Assembly (NCBI GenBank): GCA_964627605.1
Contig: CAZVGZ010000002.1
Coordinates: 106,252 to 170,251 of the forward strand
Direction: 5' to 3'
Origin: CAZVGZ01 sp964627605
GTDB taxonomy: Bacteria; Latescibacterota; MWCZ01; CAZVGZ01
Length of the DNA: 64,000 bases
Shown in pieces: positions 8,036 to 16,027 of this stretch. Numbering within the stretch: the first letter of the stretch is position 1; each line of letters begins with the position of its first letter. The position numbers and the translations under genes are program-made. The notes below the pieces were generated by a model. It did no database searches, was not told the DNA's origin, and saw only the letters and a list, made by a program, of their open reading frames with translations.

Positions 8036-8638
8036 ATGCCGACACCGATAAGCTACCAGCGCGAACTTATACGCAAGAGCTGGCATTTCGTGGGGTTGTC
8101 GATCCCCATGGGCATCTTGTTTCTAGGGCCCGACGAAGCGCTTAGATGGTTGATCCCGATCACGCTGTTTTTCGCTGTGGCGGATGTTCTGCGCATCTAC
8201 TGGGGGCCGTGGACCAAGCTCTATGGGAGGCTTTTCGGTGCCGTTACACGCAAAGAAGAGCGAAACCGGCTGAACGGCTCGACATATCTGCTGGCCGGTG
8301 CGATGTTCACGACTCTTATCTTTCACGACGCCGCTCTGGCGGCTTTGGGCGTTGCGTTTACAGTGATAGGTGACGCCGCCGCCGCGCTTGTGGGGCGCAA
8401 GGTGCCGATATGGAAAGTGGGCAACAAATCGTTAGGCGGGATGATAAGCTGCATGATAGGATCGCTGCTGGTAGGGGTAGCGTTTCTGACGTGGTCAGCT
8501 GCGGTTCGCGCTGTAGGGATTGAAACGATCGCCGTGGGGGCGGTGGTGGCGACTATAGCTGAGGCGATGGGCGGAAAACTCAACGACAACCTGAGTATGC
8601 CGTTGTTTAGCGCACTTGCAATGGATTTGGTTCGTTGA
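8036..8638 (+). CDS. Polyprenol / diacylglycerol kinase-like membrane protein (DGK1/SEC59/VTE5 family)
   Basis: Integral membrane protein of 200 residues with about six hydrophobic segments. The family signature GDAAAALVGRKVP (about residues 118-130), followed by the KS-L-GG turn and the late EAMGGKLNDN segment (about 182-191), matches CTP-dependent kinases of dolichol, phytol/farnesol and diacylglycerol. The likely reaction is phosphorylation of a membrane isoprenoid or lipid alcohol at the inner membrane. Which alcohol cannot be told from sequence. It lies 59 bases after glyS, possibly in the same transcript. Confidence 0.78.
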   Translation: MPTPISYQRELIRKSWHFVGLSIPMGILFLGPDEALRWLIPITLFFAVADVLRIYWGPWTKLYGRLFGAVTRKEERNRLNGSTYLLAGAMFTTLIFHDAALAALGVAFTVIGDAAAALVGRKVPIWKVGNKSLGGMISCMIGSLLVGVAFLTWSAAVRAVGIETIAVGAVVATIAEAMGGKLNDNLSMPLFSALAMDLVR

Positions 8639-8852
8639 TTCGGTGGTCGCGGACTACGTTGTTTGCCGATGCGCCCTCGGCGCATGCGTCGAGCGCCAGC
8701 ATCGCAAGCAGCACCAGGTTGACCGCTACGGCAAATCCATACCACATCCGCTTTCGGTTGTTGCGACGGCGGATAACTGTTCTTACCGGGTCTGGTCTAG
8801 GTGCGGACCCCGAACCGAACTGCCCGTCTGTGCCCGTCGATCCGGTTGCCAT
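8607..8852 (-). CDS. Possible small single-pass membrane protein
   Basis: An 81-codon ORF beginning at ATG 8852 with GGTGG nine bases upstream. It has a polar N-terminal third, a basic stretch (RRRNNRKR, about residues 27-34) and one clear membrane segment (about 37-54), a plausible positive-inside small protein. Its last 32 bases overlap the 3' end of the convergent kinase gene, and its start lies inside the preceding broken membrane-protein ORF in another frame. No family recognised. It could be the second frame of one damaged gene. Confidence 0.35.
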   Translation of the reverse strand: MATGSTGTDGQFGSGSAPRPDPVRTVIRRRNNRKRMWYGFAVAVNLVLLAMLALDACAEGASANNVVRDHRINEPNPLQVR

Positions 8853-9016
8853 GCTGATGGCCACCAGATGACCCCACCTGCGATAGCAGCCGGGCCCACA
8901 ACAATAACTGAACTGTTCCAGGCCAAAACCCAGCCGGTCAACGCCATCAGGAAACCAGCAACCAGCACTATCTAGCCTGTGTCGCCAGCGGACTGGCCAC
9001 AAACATTTTTCGACAT
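8783..9016 (-). pseudogene. Small membrane-protein gene interrupted by an in-frame TAG
   Basis: An ATG at 9016 preceded by AGGGGG opens a frame of 14 codons (MSKNVCGQSAGDTG), hits TAG at 8972-8974, and continues in the same frame with two hydrophobic segments (VLVAGFLMALTGWVLAW and SSVIVVGPAAIAGGVIWW). The continuation looks like a two-helix small membrane protein and could restart at GTG 8968, but the good ribosome-binding site belongs to the upstream ATG. I read it as a gene broken by one nonsense mutation. Translational restart is the alternative. Confidence 0.4.
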
Positions 9017-9228
9017 TATCGCTTAACCCCCTGATCAGTGGGCGGGGAGCCCACCATCCTCTCGCAACTAATATAGATCTCAATTCGGTCGCCGTCAAAT
9101 CACCATCATCCATGTTTTTGCGAATCGTCTGTGAAACTGGCGGGCAGTGTTGCAAGCCACCTACCCATTTATCTTTAGCCCTTTCCACCAATCGGACACA
9201 TATCTCACATTAACCCGTGCAGTGGTAG

Positions 9229-11262
9229 ATGCTCGAAACGGCTCCAAAAGAAGAGATCGAACCCACGCAAGACTCCTTTGCGGACGGTTGTACGTGGCAT
9301 GCGGTCGCAGGGGCGTTTTTCATCGGCGCTATCATTATGCCAGGCTCCATCTACATGGGGCTGATTGCTGGCGTTCAGATGGGTGCCGCCGCCGAGTGGG
9401 TAACGATCATCCTCTTCGCCGAGATAGCCCGTCGGTCGTTCAAGACCATCACCAAGCAAGAGGTCTACGTCATCTACTACATCGCCGGAGGGATGACGGC
9501 GGTGTTGGGTGGACTAGTCCTGGCTGGCGGACCTGTGGCGACGTTGATATGGCACCAGTACTTGGCCCAATCGCAGGTGGGTCAAGCGTTTCAGACGGTG
9601 CTAGGCGACGGATCAACAGTGCCTCTGATAGAGCGGTTTCCCACCTGGATCGTGCCTGATCTCGGCACTGAAGAGGGGATGGCAGCCCTCGTTGGGCGCA
9701 ATCTGCTCGCTCGACCCTGGTGGCCAGCGATCGCAGTTGTCGTTATCTCAACCGTGTTGAGTCGGATGAGTTGGTTTGGGATGGGATATACCCTGTTCCG
9801 GCTCACTTCAGATGTCGAGCGGCTCGAGTTCCCGTTGGCTCCGGTTGCTGCCGAAGGTGCCACCGCCCTGGCGGAGAACGTGAGCGGAGAAGAGTCGTGG
9901 CGTTGGTCGGTATTCTCAGTGGGGATGATGATCGGCCTGCTGTTCGGAGTGGTATATGTGGGGCTGCCATCACTCAGCGGCATCATTATGGTAAGGCCCA
10001 TCACCCTCCTACCCATCCCCTGGATTGATCTGACACGCTACACAGCCGAAATACTTCCAGCAGCACCAACGGGCATCTCCACCGATCTGCTATTCCTGTT
10101 GGTGGGGTTTGTACTGCCGTTCTGGGTCGTCGTCGGCGGCCTGTTAGCAGCGCTGGCTCAACTCATCGTAAACCCCATCCTCTACCAGTTCACCGGTCCA
10201 GCTCCTGGACAGGGGGTAATGCACCACTGGCGCCCTGGCATGGACACGGTCATGACCGTATTCGCTGGCCAGATCGACTTCTGGTTTGCGTTCGGACTGG
10301 GGATCGGTGCCGCAGTGGCTATTATCGGCATCGCCAAAGCCCTGCGTCTACTCTCTGGCAGGGCAGGGACAGTGCATTGGGCAGACCTCAATCGCGGGGT
10401 TGTCGGTCGTGGCGATTTCTCAATCTGGATCGGCGTGGCTCTATATGTGGCAAGCACCATCGGATATATTGTGATGTGCGCAATTCTGCTTGAAGACGAC
10501 CAGGTACCCTATGTCTTCCTGCTTGTGTTCGGTTTTCTGGTGACGCCTACTCTGTCGTACGTCAATGCGCGGCTCGCAGGGCTGACCGGTCAGGCGGTGG
10601 GTTTTCCTCTGGTTAGGGAAGGTGCCATCGCCATCAGCGGATATCGTGGGGTAGATATCTGGTTCGCCCCAATTCCTTACGCCGATCATGGTCGGCGCGC
10701 CCAGCTATTCAAAGAGCTTGAGCTCACTTCCACCAAGTTCACCAGCATAATAAGAGCCGAACTCCTTATAGTACCGATCATAATTATTGGCGGACTCGCG
10801 TTCTGGAGCCTCATCTGGAAAATGAACCCGATCCCGTCTCCAATGTTCCAGTACGCACAAAAGTATTGGGATCTGATAGCGCTCAAGTTCTTTCTCTTTG
10901 TGAGCTCCACCGCTGGCGGCGAGGGGTTGTTCTTTGAAGCGCTCTCGTGGGACAAGATCGGTCTCGGGCTTGGGGTCGGCCTTACAGCTTTCGGGGTGCT
11001 GTCGTGGCTAGGGCTTCCCACCGCACTGGTCTACGGCTTTGTTAGAGGGATCAGCGGTGTGACGCTGCCGCACCATCTGATCCCGGAGATGGTTGGGGCT
11101 TTGGCAGGCAGGTATTTTTTCGCGCGCCGGTTCGGGGTTGATCAGTGGCGACACTATGGGCCTGTGCTTGTGGCAGGATATGCCGCCGGCATGGGGCTGG
11201 TGGGCATGGCCGCTGTCGCGGTTAACCTTGTCACACGATCGGTAACCACGTTGCCATATTAG
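9229..11262 (+). CDS. Polytopic membrane transporter-like protein (DUF6785/OPT-like)
   Basis: A 677-residue protein with more than a dozen hydrophobic helices. The first region (MPGSIYMGLIAGVQMGAAAE, about residues 37-56) and the following EIARRSFK and KQEVYVIYYIAGG stretches match membrane proteins, common in Planctomycetes and candidate phyla, that are annotated as DUF6785 or oligopeptide-transporter-like. The name is from memory and was not searched. Transport of peptides or another small solute is an inference. It stands alone upstream of the broken map copy. Confidence 0.72.
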   Translation: MLETAPKEEIEPTQDSFADGCTWHAVAGAFFIGAIIMPGSIYMGLIAGVQMGAAAEWVTIILFAEIARRSFKTITKQEVYVIYYIAGGMTAVLGGLVLAGGPVATLIWHQYLAQSQVGQAFQTVLGDGSTVPLIERFPTWIVPDLGTEEGMAALVGRNLLARPWWPAIAVVVISTVLSRMSWFGMGYTLFRLTSDVERLEFPLAPVAAEGATALAENVSGEESWRWSVFSVGMMIGLLFGVVYVGLPSLSGIIMVRPITLLPIPWIDLTRYTAEILPAAPTGISTDLLFLLVGFVLPFWVVVGGLLAALAQLIVNPILYQFTGPAPGQGVMHHWRPGMDTVMTVFAGQIDFWFAFGLGIGAAVAIIGIAKALRLLSGRAGTVHWADLNRGVVGRGDFSIWIGVALYVASTIGYIVMCAILLEDDQVPYVFLLVFGFLVTPTLSYVNARLAGLTGQAVGFPLVREGAIAISGYRGVDIWFAPIPYADHGRRAQLFKELELTSTKFTSIIRAELLIVPIIIIGGLAFWSLIWKMNPIPSPMFQYAQKYWDLIALKFFLFVSSTAGGEGLFFEALSWDKIGLGLGVGLTAFGVLSWLGLPTALVYGFVRGISGVTLPHHLIPEMVGALAGRYFFARRFGVDQWRHYGPVLVAGYAAGMGLVGMAAVAVNLVTRSVTTLPY

Positions 11263-11317
11263 ACAAGTTTGGCGGAGTTCTCAAAACTTCCACCTCAAGT
11301 TTCTGCGAGCCAATGGC

Positions 11318-11489
11318 GTGGTACACCTGAAAACCGATGCTGAGATAGAACGGATGCGCGTGGCGAGCGAGTTGACCTCGCAGACCCAGGAGTATCTGCG
11401 CGGTCATATTCGCCGTCGGTGACATCGGCTACGCGGTGCAGTCGTGCGCCGAACAGTTCGAAAAACGTGTCTGGTCCGAGCAGCCCTAA
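11318..11489 (+). pseudogene. Internally deleted second copy of methionine aminopeptidase
   Basis: From GTG 11318 the frame reads VVHLKTDAEIERMRVASELT then SQTQEYLRGHIRRR and TGA. This is clearly parallel to the N terminus of the intact map gene 260 bases downstream (MVRLKKPAQIEQMRVASQLT, then AQTQEFLREQVRSG). Shifted by one frame, 11415-11489 continues VGDIGYAVQSCAEQFEKRVW and stops at TAA, parallel to RVGDIGVAVQDFVEEL in the middle of the intact enzyme. About 100 residues between the two blocks and the whole catalytic C-terminal half are gone. It is a decayed tandem duplicate. Confidence 0.8.
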
Positions 11490-11581
11490 GAGAGTAGGTG
11501 ACTGTTGAGAACTCAGAACCTTCAGCGCCAGGTTAATAGATAGAGGGCGTCACGAAAAGCACTCACACGAAAAGAAGGCGC

Positions 11582-12376
11582 ATGGTCAGACTGAAAAAAC
11601 CGGCACAGATTGAACAGATGCGAGTCGCGAGCCAGCTCACGGCGCAGACGCAGGAGTTTCTACGTGAACAGGTGCGTTCCGGAATATCTACCGCAGCACT
11701 CGACTCCATTGCAGACACCTATATCCGCGACCATGGCGGGCGCCCAAGTCCAAAGGGCTACCGGGGCTATCCCAACAGCATCTGCATGGCTGTCAACGAT
11801 GTTGTGGTCCACGGCGTCCCCACCGACCACCCTCTCAAGGATGGCGACATCCTTACGATGGACGTCACCATAGAAAAAGGCGGCTATCACGGCGACAAGG
11901 CGATCACCGTCAAATTAGGGGATGTAAGCGAGGACGCAGAGAAGCTTATCGCCGCCACGGAGGAGGCGATGTACCGGGGGATTGTCGCCTGCCATTCAAA
12001 AAATCGCGTTGGCGACATCGGTGTCGCTGTACAGGATTTCGTCGAGGAGTTGGGTTATTCGGTGGTTCGCGAGTTTTGCGGTCATGGCATCGGTGAGGAG
12101 ATGCATGAAGAGCCACAGATAATGAACTACGGCCGACCCCGATCTGGGCATCGACTAAAGGTGGGAATGGTCATCACTGTGGAGCCGATGGTCAACATAG
12201 GCACTCATATGGTACAACTGTTGCCAGATGGTTGGACCGCAGTGACTGCGGACGGCTCGCTTTCGTGCCAGTTCGAGCACACAGTCGCGATCACACCGTT
12301 TGGCCCTGATATTCTCACAATCTACACCGACCATGAGCGCAAGATGTGGGAGAGGTTCTCAAACGGTGAAGTATGA
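11582..12376 (+). CDS. map: Type I methionine aminopeptidase
   Basis: Removes the initiator methionine from nascent proteins. The 264 residues match the usual bacterial length. Metal ligands are visible in order: Asp in TMDVTIEKGGYHGDKA (about residues 97-112), His in CGHGIGEEMHEEP (about 168-180), Glu in TVEPMV (about 199-204) and Glu in the late QFEHTVAIT (about 230-238). The ATG has GAAGG upstream. A broken copy of the same gene precedes it. Confidence 0.96.
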   Translation: MVRLKKPAQIEQMRVASQLTAQTQEFLREQVRSGISTAALDSIADTYIRDHGGRPSPKGYRGYPNSICMAVNDVVVHGVPTDHPLKDGDILTMDVTIEKGGYHGDKAITVKLGDVSEDAEKLIAATEEAMYRGIVACHSKNRVGDIGVAVQDFVEELGYSVVREFCGHGIGEEMHEEPQIMNYGRPRSGHRLKVGMVITVEPMVNIGTHMVQLLPDGWTAVTADGSLSCQFEHTVAITPFGPDILTIYTDHERKMWERFSNGEV

Positions 12377-12425
12377 GCGAGTGAGCGACCGGTCCTGCAA
12401 ATCGGAGCAGCGCCGTCTCCGGTAG

Positions 12426-13127
12426 TCAGTGTGTAAGCGCCCATTGGACAATGTTTACGCCCATCCTCAGCGCCTGCTGTCTTTTCCGCTCAGTATCGTT
12501 GTGGACCGTCTGGTCCTCCCATCCATCGCCCAGGTCTGATTCATAGCTGTAGAACACCACAAGCCGCCCTTCGGAGTATATCCCCAAACCTTTGGGCGGT
12601 TTGTTGTCATGCTCATGTACTTTTGGAAGGCCCTGACCCATCTCGAATGGGCTGTGGTAGATGCCATGGGAGAATGGCAGTTCAACAAAGTCCTTGTCCG
12701 AGAACACCAGTGCCATCTCCCGCCGAAACGACTCGTCCATGCCGTAGTTGTCGTCGGCATGGAGAAATCCTCCGGATTCCAAGTACAACCTGAGTCGCCG
12801 CGCCTCGTCATCTGTGAACCGGACATTTCCGTGGCCGGTCATATAGAGCATCGGGTAGGCGAACAGGTCGTTGTTCATCACCGCGACTCGCGCCGGTTCC
12901 AACGCGACTTCCATGCGCGTGTTGCGGCGGATAAAATCAAGAAGGTTGGGTAGGGAGGAGGGGTTGGCGTACCAGTCGCCACCACCGCCGTAGTGTAGTT
13001 GAGCTACTGTAAACGACGCTGGGGGCTCTTTTAGTAGCGCTAGAAGGAGAACTGGCACCAGCAGCCAGGCGACCACCACCAGAGCCGCCAATCTCGCTCT
13101 ATTTATGGCCTGTCGCAGCAGCGCCAT
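12426..13127 (-). CDS. DUF4159 domain membrane-anchored protein
   Basis: A 233-residue protein with an N-terminal membrane anchor or uncleaved signal (about residues 12-32) followed by a DUF4159 domain. Visible hallmarks are FTVAQLHYGGGGDWYANP (about 39-56), LYMTGHGNVRFTDDEARRLR (about 93-112), GGFLHADDNYG (about 118-128) and the ending GVNIVQWAL. The fold is glutamine-amidotransferase-like, and the family is usually periplasmic with unknown function. It starts seven bases after the sialidase-like gene stops, so the two are co-transcribed. Confidence 0.85.
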   Translation of the reverse strand: MALLRQAINRARLAALVVVAWLLVPVLLLALLKEPPASFTVAQLHYGGGGDWYANPSSLPNLLDFIRRNTRMEVALEPARVAVMNNDLFAYPMLYMTGHGNVRFTDDEARRLRLYLESGGFLHADDNYGMDESFRREMALVFSDKDFVELPFSHGIYHSPFEMGQGLPKVHEHDNKPPKGLGIYSEGRLVVFYSYESDLGDGWEDQTVHNDTERKRQQALRMGVNIVQWALTH

Positions 13128-13134
13128 CTATTGA

Positions 13135-14118
13135 CTACTCCGGCGCAGATCCTTGGGCGATTCGATCCACATCAGCTACGGTGTAGGCCACATGTTTTAT
13201 GCCCACCCGATTCCAGGTGTAGGTGAGGTGGACAGTATCGTCTGCGCCCTCAATCACCGCTGGATATGAAAACTCAAGGCCGTCGCCTTCGACCAGCACG
13301 GGGTCGCCCCAGGTATCGCCGTCGTCTGTGGAGACAGCCAGATGAAGCTGATCGCGGCCGTCTTGAGGGTCGTTTCTGAGCCTGTGGTTGTACGCCAAAA
13401 CAGTGCGACCGTCACTCAGTTTGACAGCATCTATCCCGCTGTTGTTGTTGGGCAGCGATGTGGGTGCAGCGTCGCTCCACGACCGACCCCCATCGAACGA
13501 GTCGGCGACGACAATGCGTCCTATCTGCGCCGTGGCTCTCATAAATGCGCGAAGGTGGTCTGGTTTGACCTCCCACAGTGTCGGCTGGATAACTCCGAAC
13601 TTTTCCTCAGGAACACTCAGCGGCCCGTGAATTGACCATTTCGAACTCTTCGGGTCTAACAGATACACCCAGCAAGTCCACGTCTCATAGCACTCCACCG
13701 AAGAGCCGCACGCGATCATCCCATCTGACAGCGTGATCGGCTTGTTCTTGATGGGGCCGTAGAGCCCACCTGGCAGAAATGTCGGCTCGACCCAGGTTGC
13801 ACCGCCATCTGTAGAGCTCTGGGACAGACCTGTCCAAGAAGGCACATCAGGTCCGGCTTTGTAATACAGCCAGAGAACGCCGTTAGGATCGACAAACAGT
13901 ACCGGGTTGAAACATGCCGCCTCAGCCGTCGCAACCATCGAAGCTGCACCCCAAACACCGTCAGACCACCTGGACATCCAGATGTTCGTCTCCGGGTTGC
14001 CCTCATCGGCTCCACCAAACCAGGCGCACAGAAGCTCACCGTTCGGCAGTTCCACCACCGTAGATGCGTGCCCCTCACCGACTATCGTGTTCGGGCTTAC
14101 TACATATTGGCTTTTCAT
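13135..14118 (-). CDS. Sialidase-like (BNR repeat) six-bladed propeller protein
   Basis: A 327-residue protein with at least three Asp-box motifs, SSTDGGATW, SFDGGRSW and STDDGDTW, diagnostic of the sialidase/neuraminidase propeller fold. An early HASTVVELPNGELLCAWFGG segment is typical of bacterial sialidase-family exo-glycosidase-like proteins. No signal peptide is evident at the chosen ATG. Whether it cleaves sialic acid is not shown; many homologues act on other glycans or none. It is the first gene of a pair with DUF4159. Confidence 0.82.
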   Translation of the reverse strand: MKSQYVVSPNTIVGEGHASTVVELPNGELLCAWFGGADEGNPETNIWMSRWSDGVWGAASMVATAEAACFNPVLFVDPNGVLWLYYKAGPDVPSWTGLSQSSTDGGATWVEPTFLPGGLYGPIKNKPITLSDGMIACGSSVECYETWTCWVYLLDPKSSKWSIHGPLSVPEEKFGVIQPTLWEVKPDHLRAFMRATAQIGRIVVADSFDGGRSWSDAAPTSLPNNNSGIDAVKLSDGRTVLAYNHRLRNDPQDGRDQLHLAVSTDDGDTWGDPVLVEGDGLEFSYPAVIEGADDTVHLTYTWNRVGIKHVAYTVADVDRIAQGSAPE

Positions 14119-14192
14119 GAGGTCGTGCCTTTTAGGTCAGTCTCGCTAGGAGTTCTTGTTGGGGAAACGGCTGCGCAAGCAGCGCCGGTAAA

Positions 14193-14585
14193 CTAGCGCC
14201 CCCAACGCTTGCGCTTGAAAAGTTTCAGAAGCAGTCGTGCGGCCCAAAAGACGCACCACGCAGCAAACGCTATTTTGAGCACTGCGAGACGGGTGTGGTC
14301 CACTATCGGGGTAACGCGCACCTCGCCACTGACAACCTCCACCACCGCCACCGGACGGACCTTGGCGCAGCCTCCTCCACCCCCTGCATCACCCTCAGTG
14401 GCTGGTCCGTCGCCACTTCCCGCCGGAACCTTGCCCTGCGCTCCTCCAAATCCAGCACCGATACCAACACAGCCAACAGGGATTACCGTGCGTCCTTCAA
14501 TCTCCAGTGGGTCGCCGAAGGAGTACCGCACATCGGCCACATTGAAAAGGTCTTTCAGCCTGTCAACGACCTGGTCAAGCGCCAC
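14193..14585 (-). CDS. gerW: GerW/YtfJ-family protein
   Basis: A 130-residue protein starting at GTG 14585 with GAGGG eight bases upstream. The N-terminal two thirds match the GerW (YtfJ) family first described in Bacillus spores: YSFGDPLEIEGRTVIPVG (about residues 21-38), a glycine-rich GIGAGFGGA turn and VRPVAVVEVVSGEVRVTPI. The C terminus has a membrane segment (about 103-122) ending in KRKRWGR. Homologues are widespread outside spore formers with unknown role. It begins 19 bases after tyrS stops, on the same strand. Confidence 0.8.
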   Translation of the reverse strand: MALDQVVDRLKDLFNVADVRYSFGDPLEIEGRTVIPVGCVGIGAGFGGAQGKVPAGSGDGPATEGDAGGGGGCAKVRPVAVVEVVSGEVRVTPIVDHTRLAVLKIAFAAWCVFWAARLLLKLFKRKRWGR

Positions 14586-14604
14586 AGTTAGCCCTCAAGC
14601 CTCA

Positions 14605-15930
14605 TTAGATCCGAATTAGCCGTGCGAAACGCCGCTTGCCCACTTTGAGCATCGCACCATCCGCTATCTCGAGTTCAGTGTTTGAGTCAAGTACCGGTAC
14701 ATCGTCCAGCGACACAGCGCCCTGGTCGATCAGCCGCTTCGCTTCGCTATTGGTGTCCGCCATCTCGGTGGTCCTAAGTAGCTCGCATATCCAGACAGAC
14801 AGTCGGCCTCTGATCCTGAACTCAGGAACGTTATCGGGCAGCGGGCTGGTGCTTGGCACAATGGTAGCCACCGTCGCAGCGCCATCTGAGGTGCCAGAGG
14901 CGGCTCCCTCGGTTGCAGTGTCCGCAGCAGCACTGACTACGGGAGCCGCAGTCTTTGGCGATCTGAAGAGCCGGTCAAATTCTGCCTTAGCATCGGTGGC
15001 AGCCTGGGCACCGTGGTACCGCTCGACTATAGCACACCCGAGTTTTTCTTTGACGTGCATCGGATTCACCGATGGATCGGCAAGCTGTCCCCCTATTTCG
15101 CTGAGTTCCAAGGGGGTAGCTGCGGTAGTCAAAGCGAAATACTGTTCGATCTGTTCGTCGGTAATCCGCATCGCTTTGCCGAACATATCCGAGGCATCGG
15201 CTGTAACAGAGATAAAGTTGTCCGCCGTCTTGCCCATTTTTGATCCAGGTGTTCCGACGCCGTCCAACAGCTGCATCAAAACGGCGGCCTGAGGCTTCTG
15301 CCCAGCTTGACGCTGCAGATCACGTCCAACAAGAATGTTGAACTTCTGGTCGATACCACCTAGTTCCACATCAGATTTGACAGCAACCGAATCATAGGCC
15401 ATCAGGACCGGATACATCAGCTCATGCACTCCCAACGGCTGATTGTTTTTAAGCCGCTGAGCAAAAGTCTCGTGAGCGAGCATCTGCGCCGCTGTGACCT
15501 GTCGCATCAGTTCGATGATTTTCGCCAGATCAAACCCATCGAACCACTCGGTCTGCCATTTGAACTCGGTCTTTTCGGGGTCGATAACCTTGTTTAACTG
15601 GGAGACGTATGAGGCGGCGTTGGCTTTGACATCGTCCTGACTAAGTGAAGGGCGGACCTGCGTCAGCCCTGTGGGATCGCCAATCTGCGCCGTCCAGTCT
15701 CCGATGATAACTACGCCTGTGTGTCCAGCATCCTGAAACTGGCGCATCTTCCCAAATCCAACCATGTGGCCCAAATGAATGTCCGCAGTGGTTGGGTCTA
15801 TCCCCATCTTCACTCTCAACGGCCTACCAGATGAGATAGAGTTTTCGATATTCCTGGCGAGCTCATCCTCAGGAAATATCTCCACAGTGCCCTGGCGAAT
15901 CAGGTCCATCTGGTCATTGAGGTTCACCAT
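14605..15930 (-). CDS. tyrS: Tyrosine--tRNA ligase
   Basis: Charges tRNA-Tyr. Start ATG 15930 is chosen because GGAG lies six bases upstream; an earlier in-frame start at 15981 lacks this and would add 17 residues overlapping a terminator hairpin. The protein has 441 residues: class I catalytic domain with HLGH (HIGH motif) near residue 50 and KMGKT (KMSKS variant) near residue 229, then a C-terminal S4 RNA-binding domain (about 375-441). Between the two lies an unusual Ala/Ser/Thr-rich linker of roughly 45-50 residues. The gene is separated from nuoN by a terminator. Confidence 0.95.
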   Translation of the reverse strand: MVNLNDQMDLIRQGTVEIFPEDELARNIENSISSGRPLRVKMGIDPTTADIHLGHMVGFGKMRQFQDAGHTGVVIIGDWTAQIGDPTGLTQVRPSLSQDDVKANAASYVSQLNKVIDPEKTEFKWQTEWFDGFDLAKIIELMRQVTAAQMLAHETFAQRLKNNQPLGVHELMYPVLMAYDSVAVKSDVELGGIDQKFNILVGRDLQRQAGQKPQAAVLMQLLDGVGTPGSKMGKTADNFISVTADASDMFGKAMRITDEQIEQYFALTTAATPLELSEIGGQLADPSVNPMHVKEKLGCAIVERYHGAQAATDAKAEFDRLFRSPKTAAPVVSAAADTATEGAASGTSDGAATVATIVPSTSPLPDNVPEFRIRGRLSVWICELLRTTEMADTNSEAKRLIDQGAVSLDDVPVLDSNTELEIADGAMLKVGKRRFARLIRI

Positions 15931-15963
15931 ATTGTGCTCCAGATCGCTTTGTCCTGCAGTTGC

Positions 15964-16002
15964 CAAAAAACAACGCGCCACTCCGATATAGGGCGTGGCG
16001 CG
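15964..16002 (-). terminator. Rho-independent terminator of the nuo operon
   Basis: An eight-pair stem (15974-15981 with 15995-16002, core GCGCCAC/GTGGCGC) is followed on the minus strand by GTTGTTTTTTGG. It lies 26 bases after the nuoN stop and upstream of tyrS, so it should end the complex I transcript. Confidence 0.8.
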
Positions 16003-16027
16003 GCGTCGGGAGGTAGCAGGGCCAATT

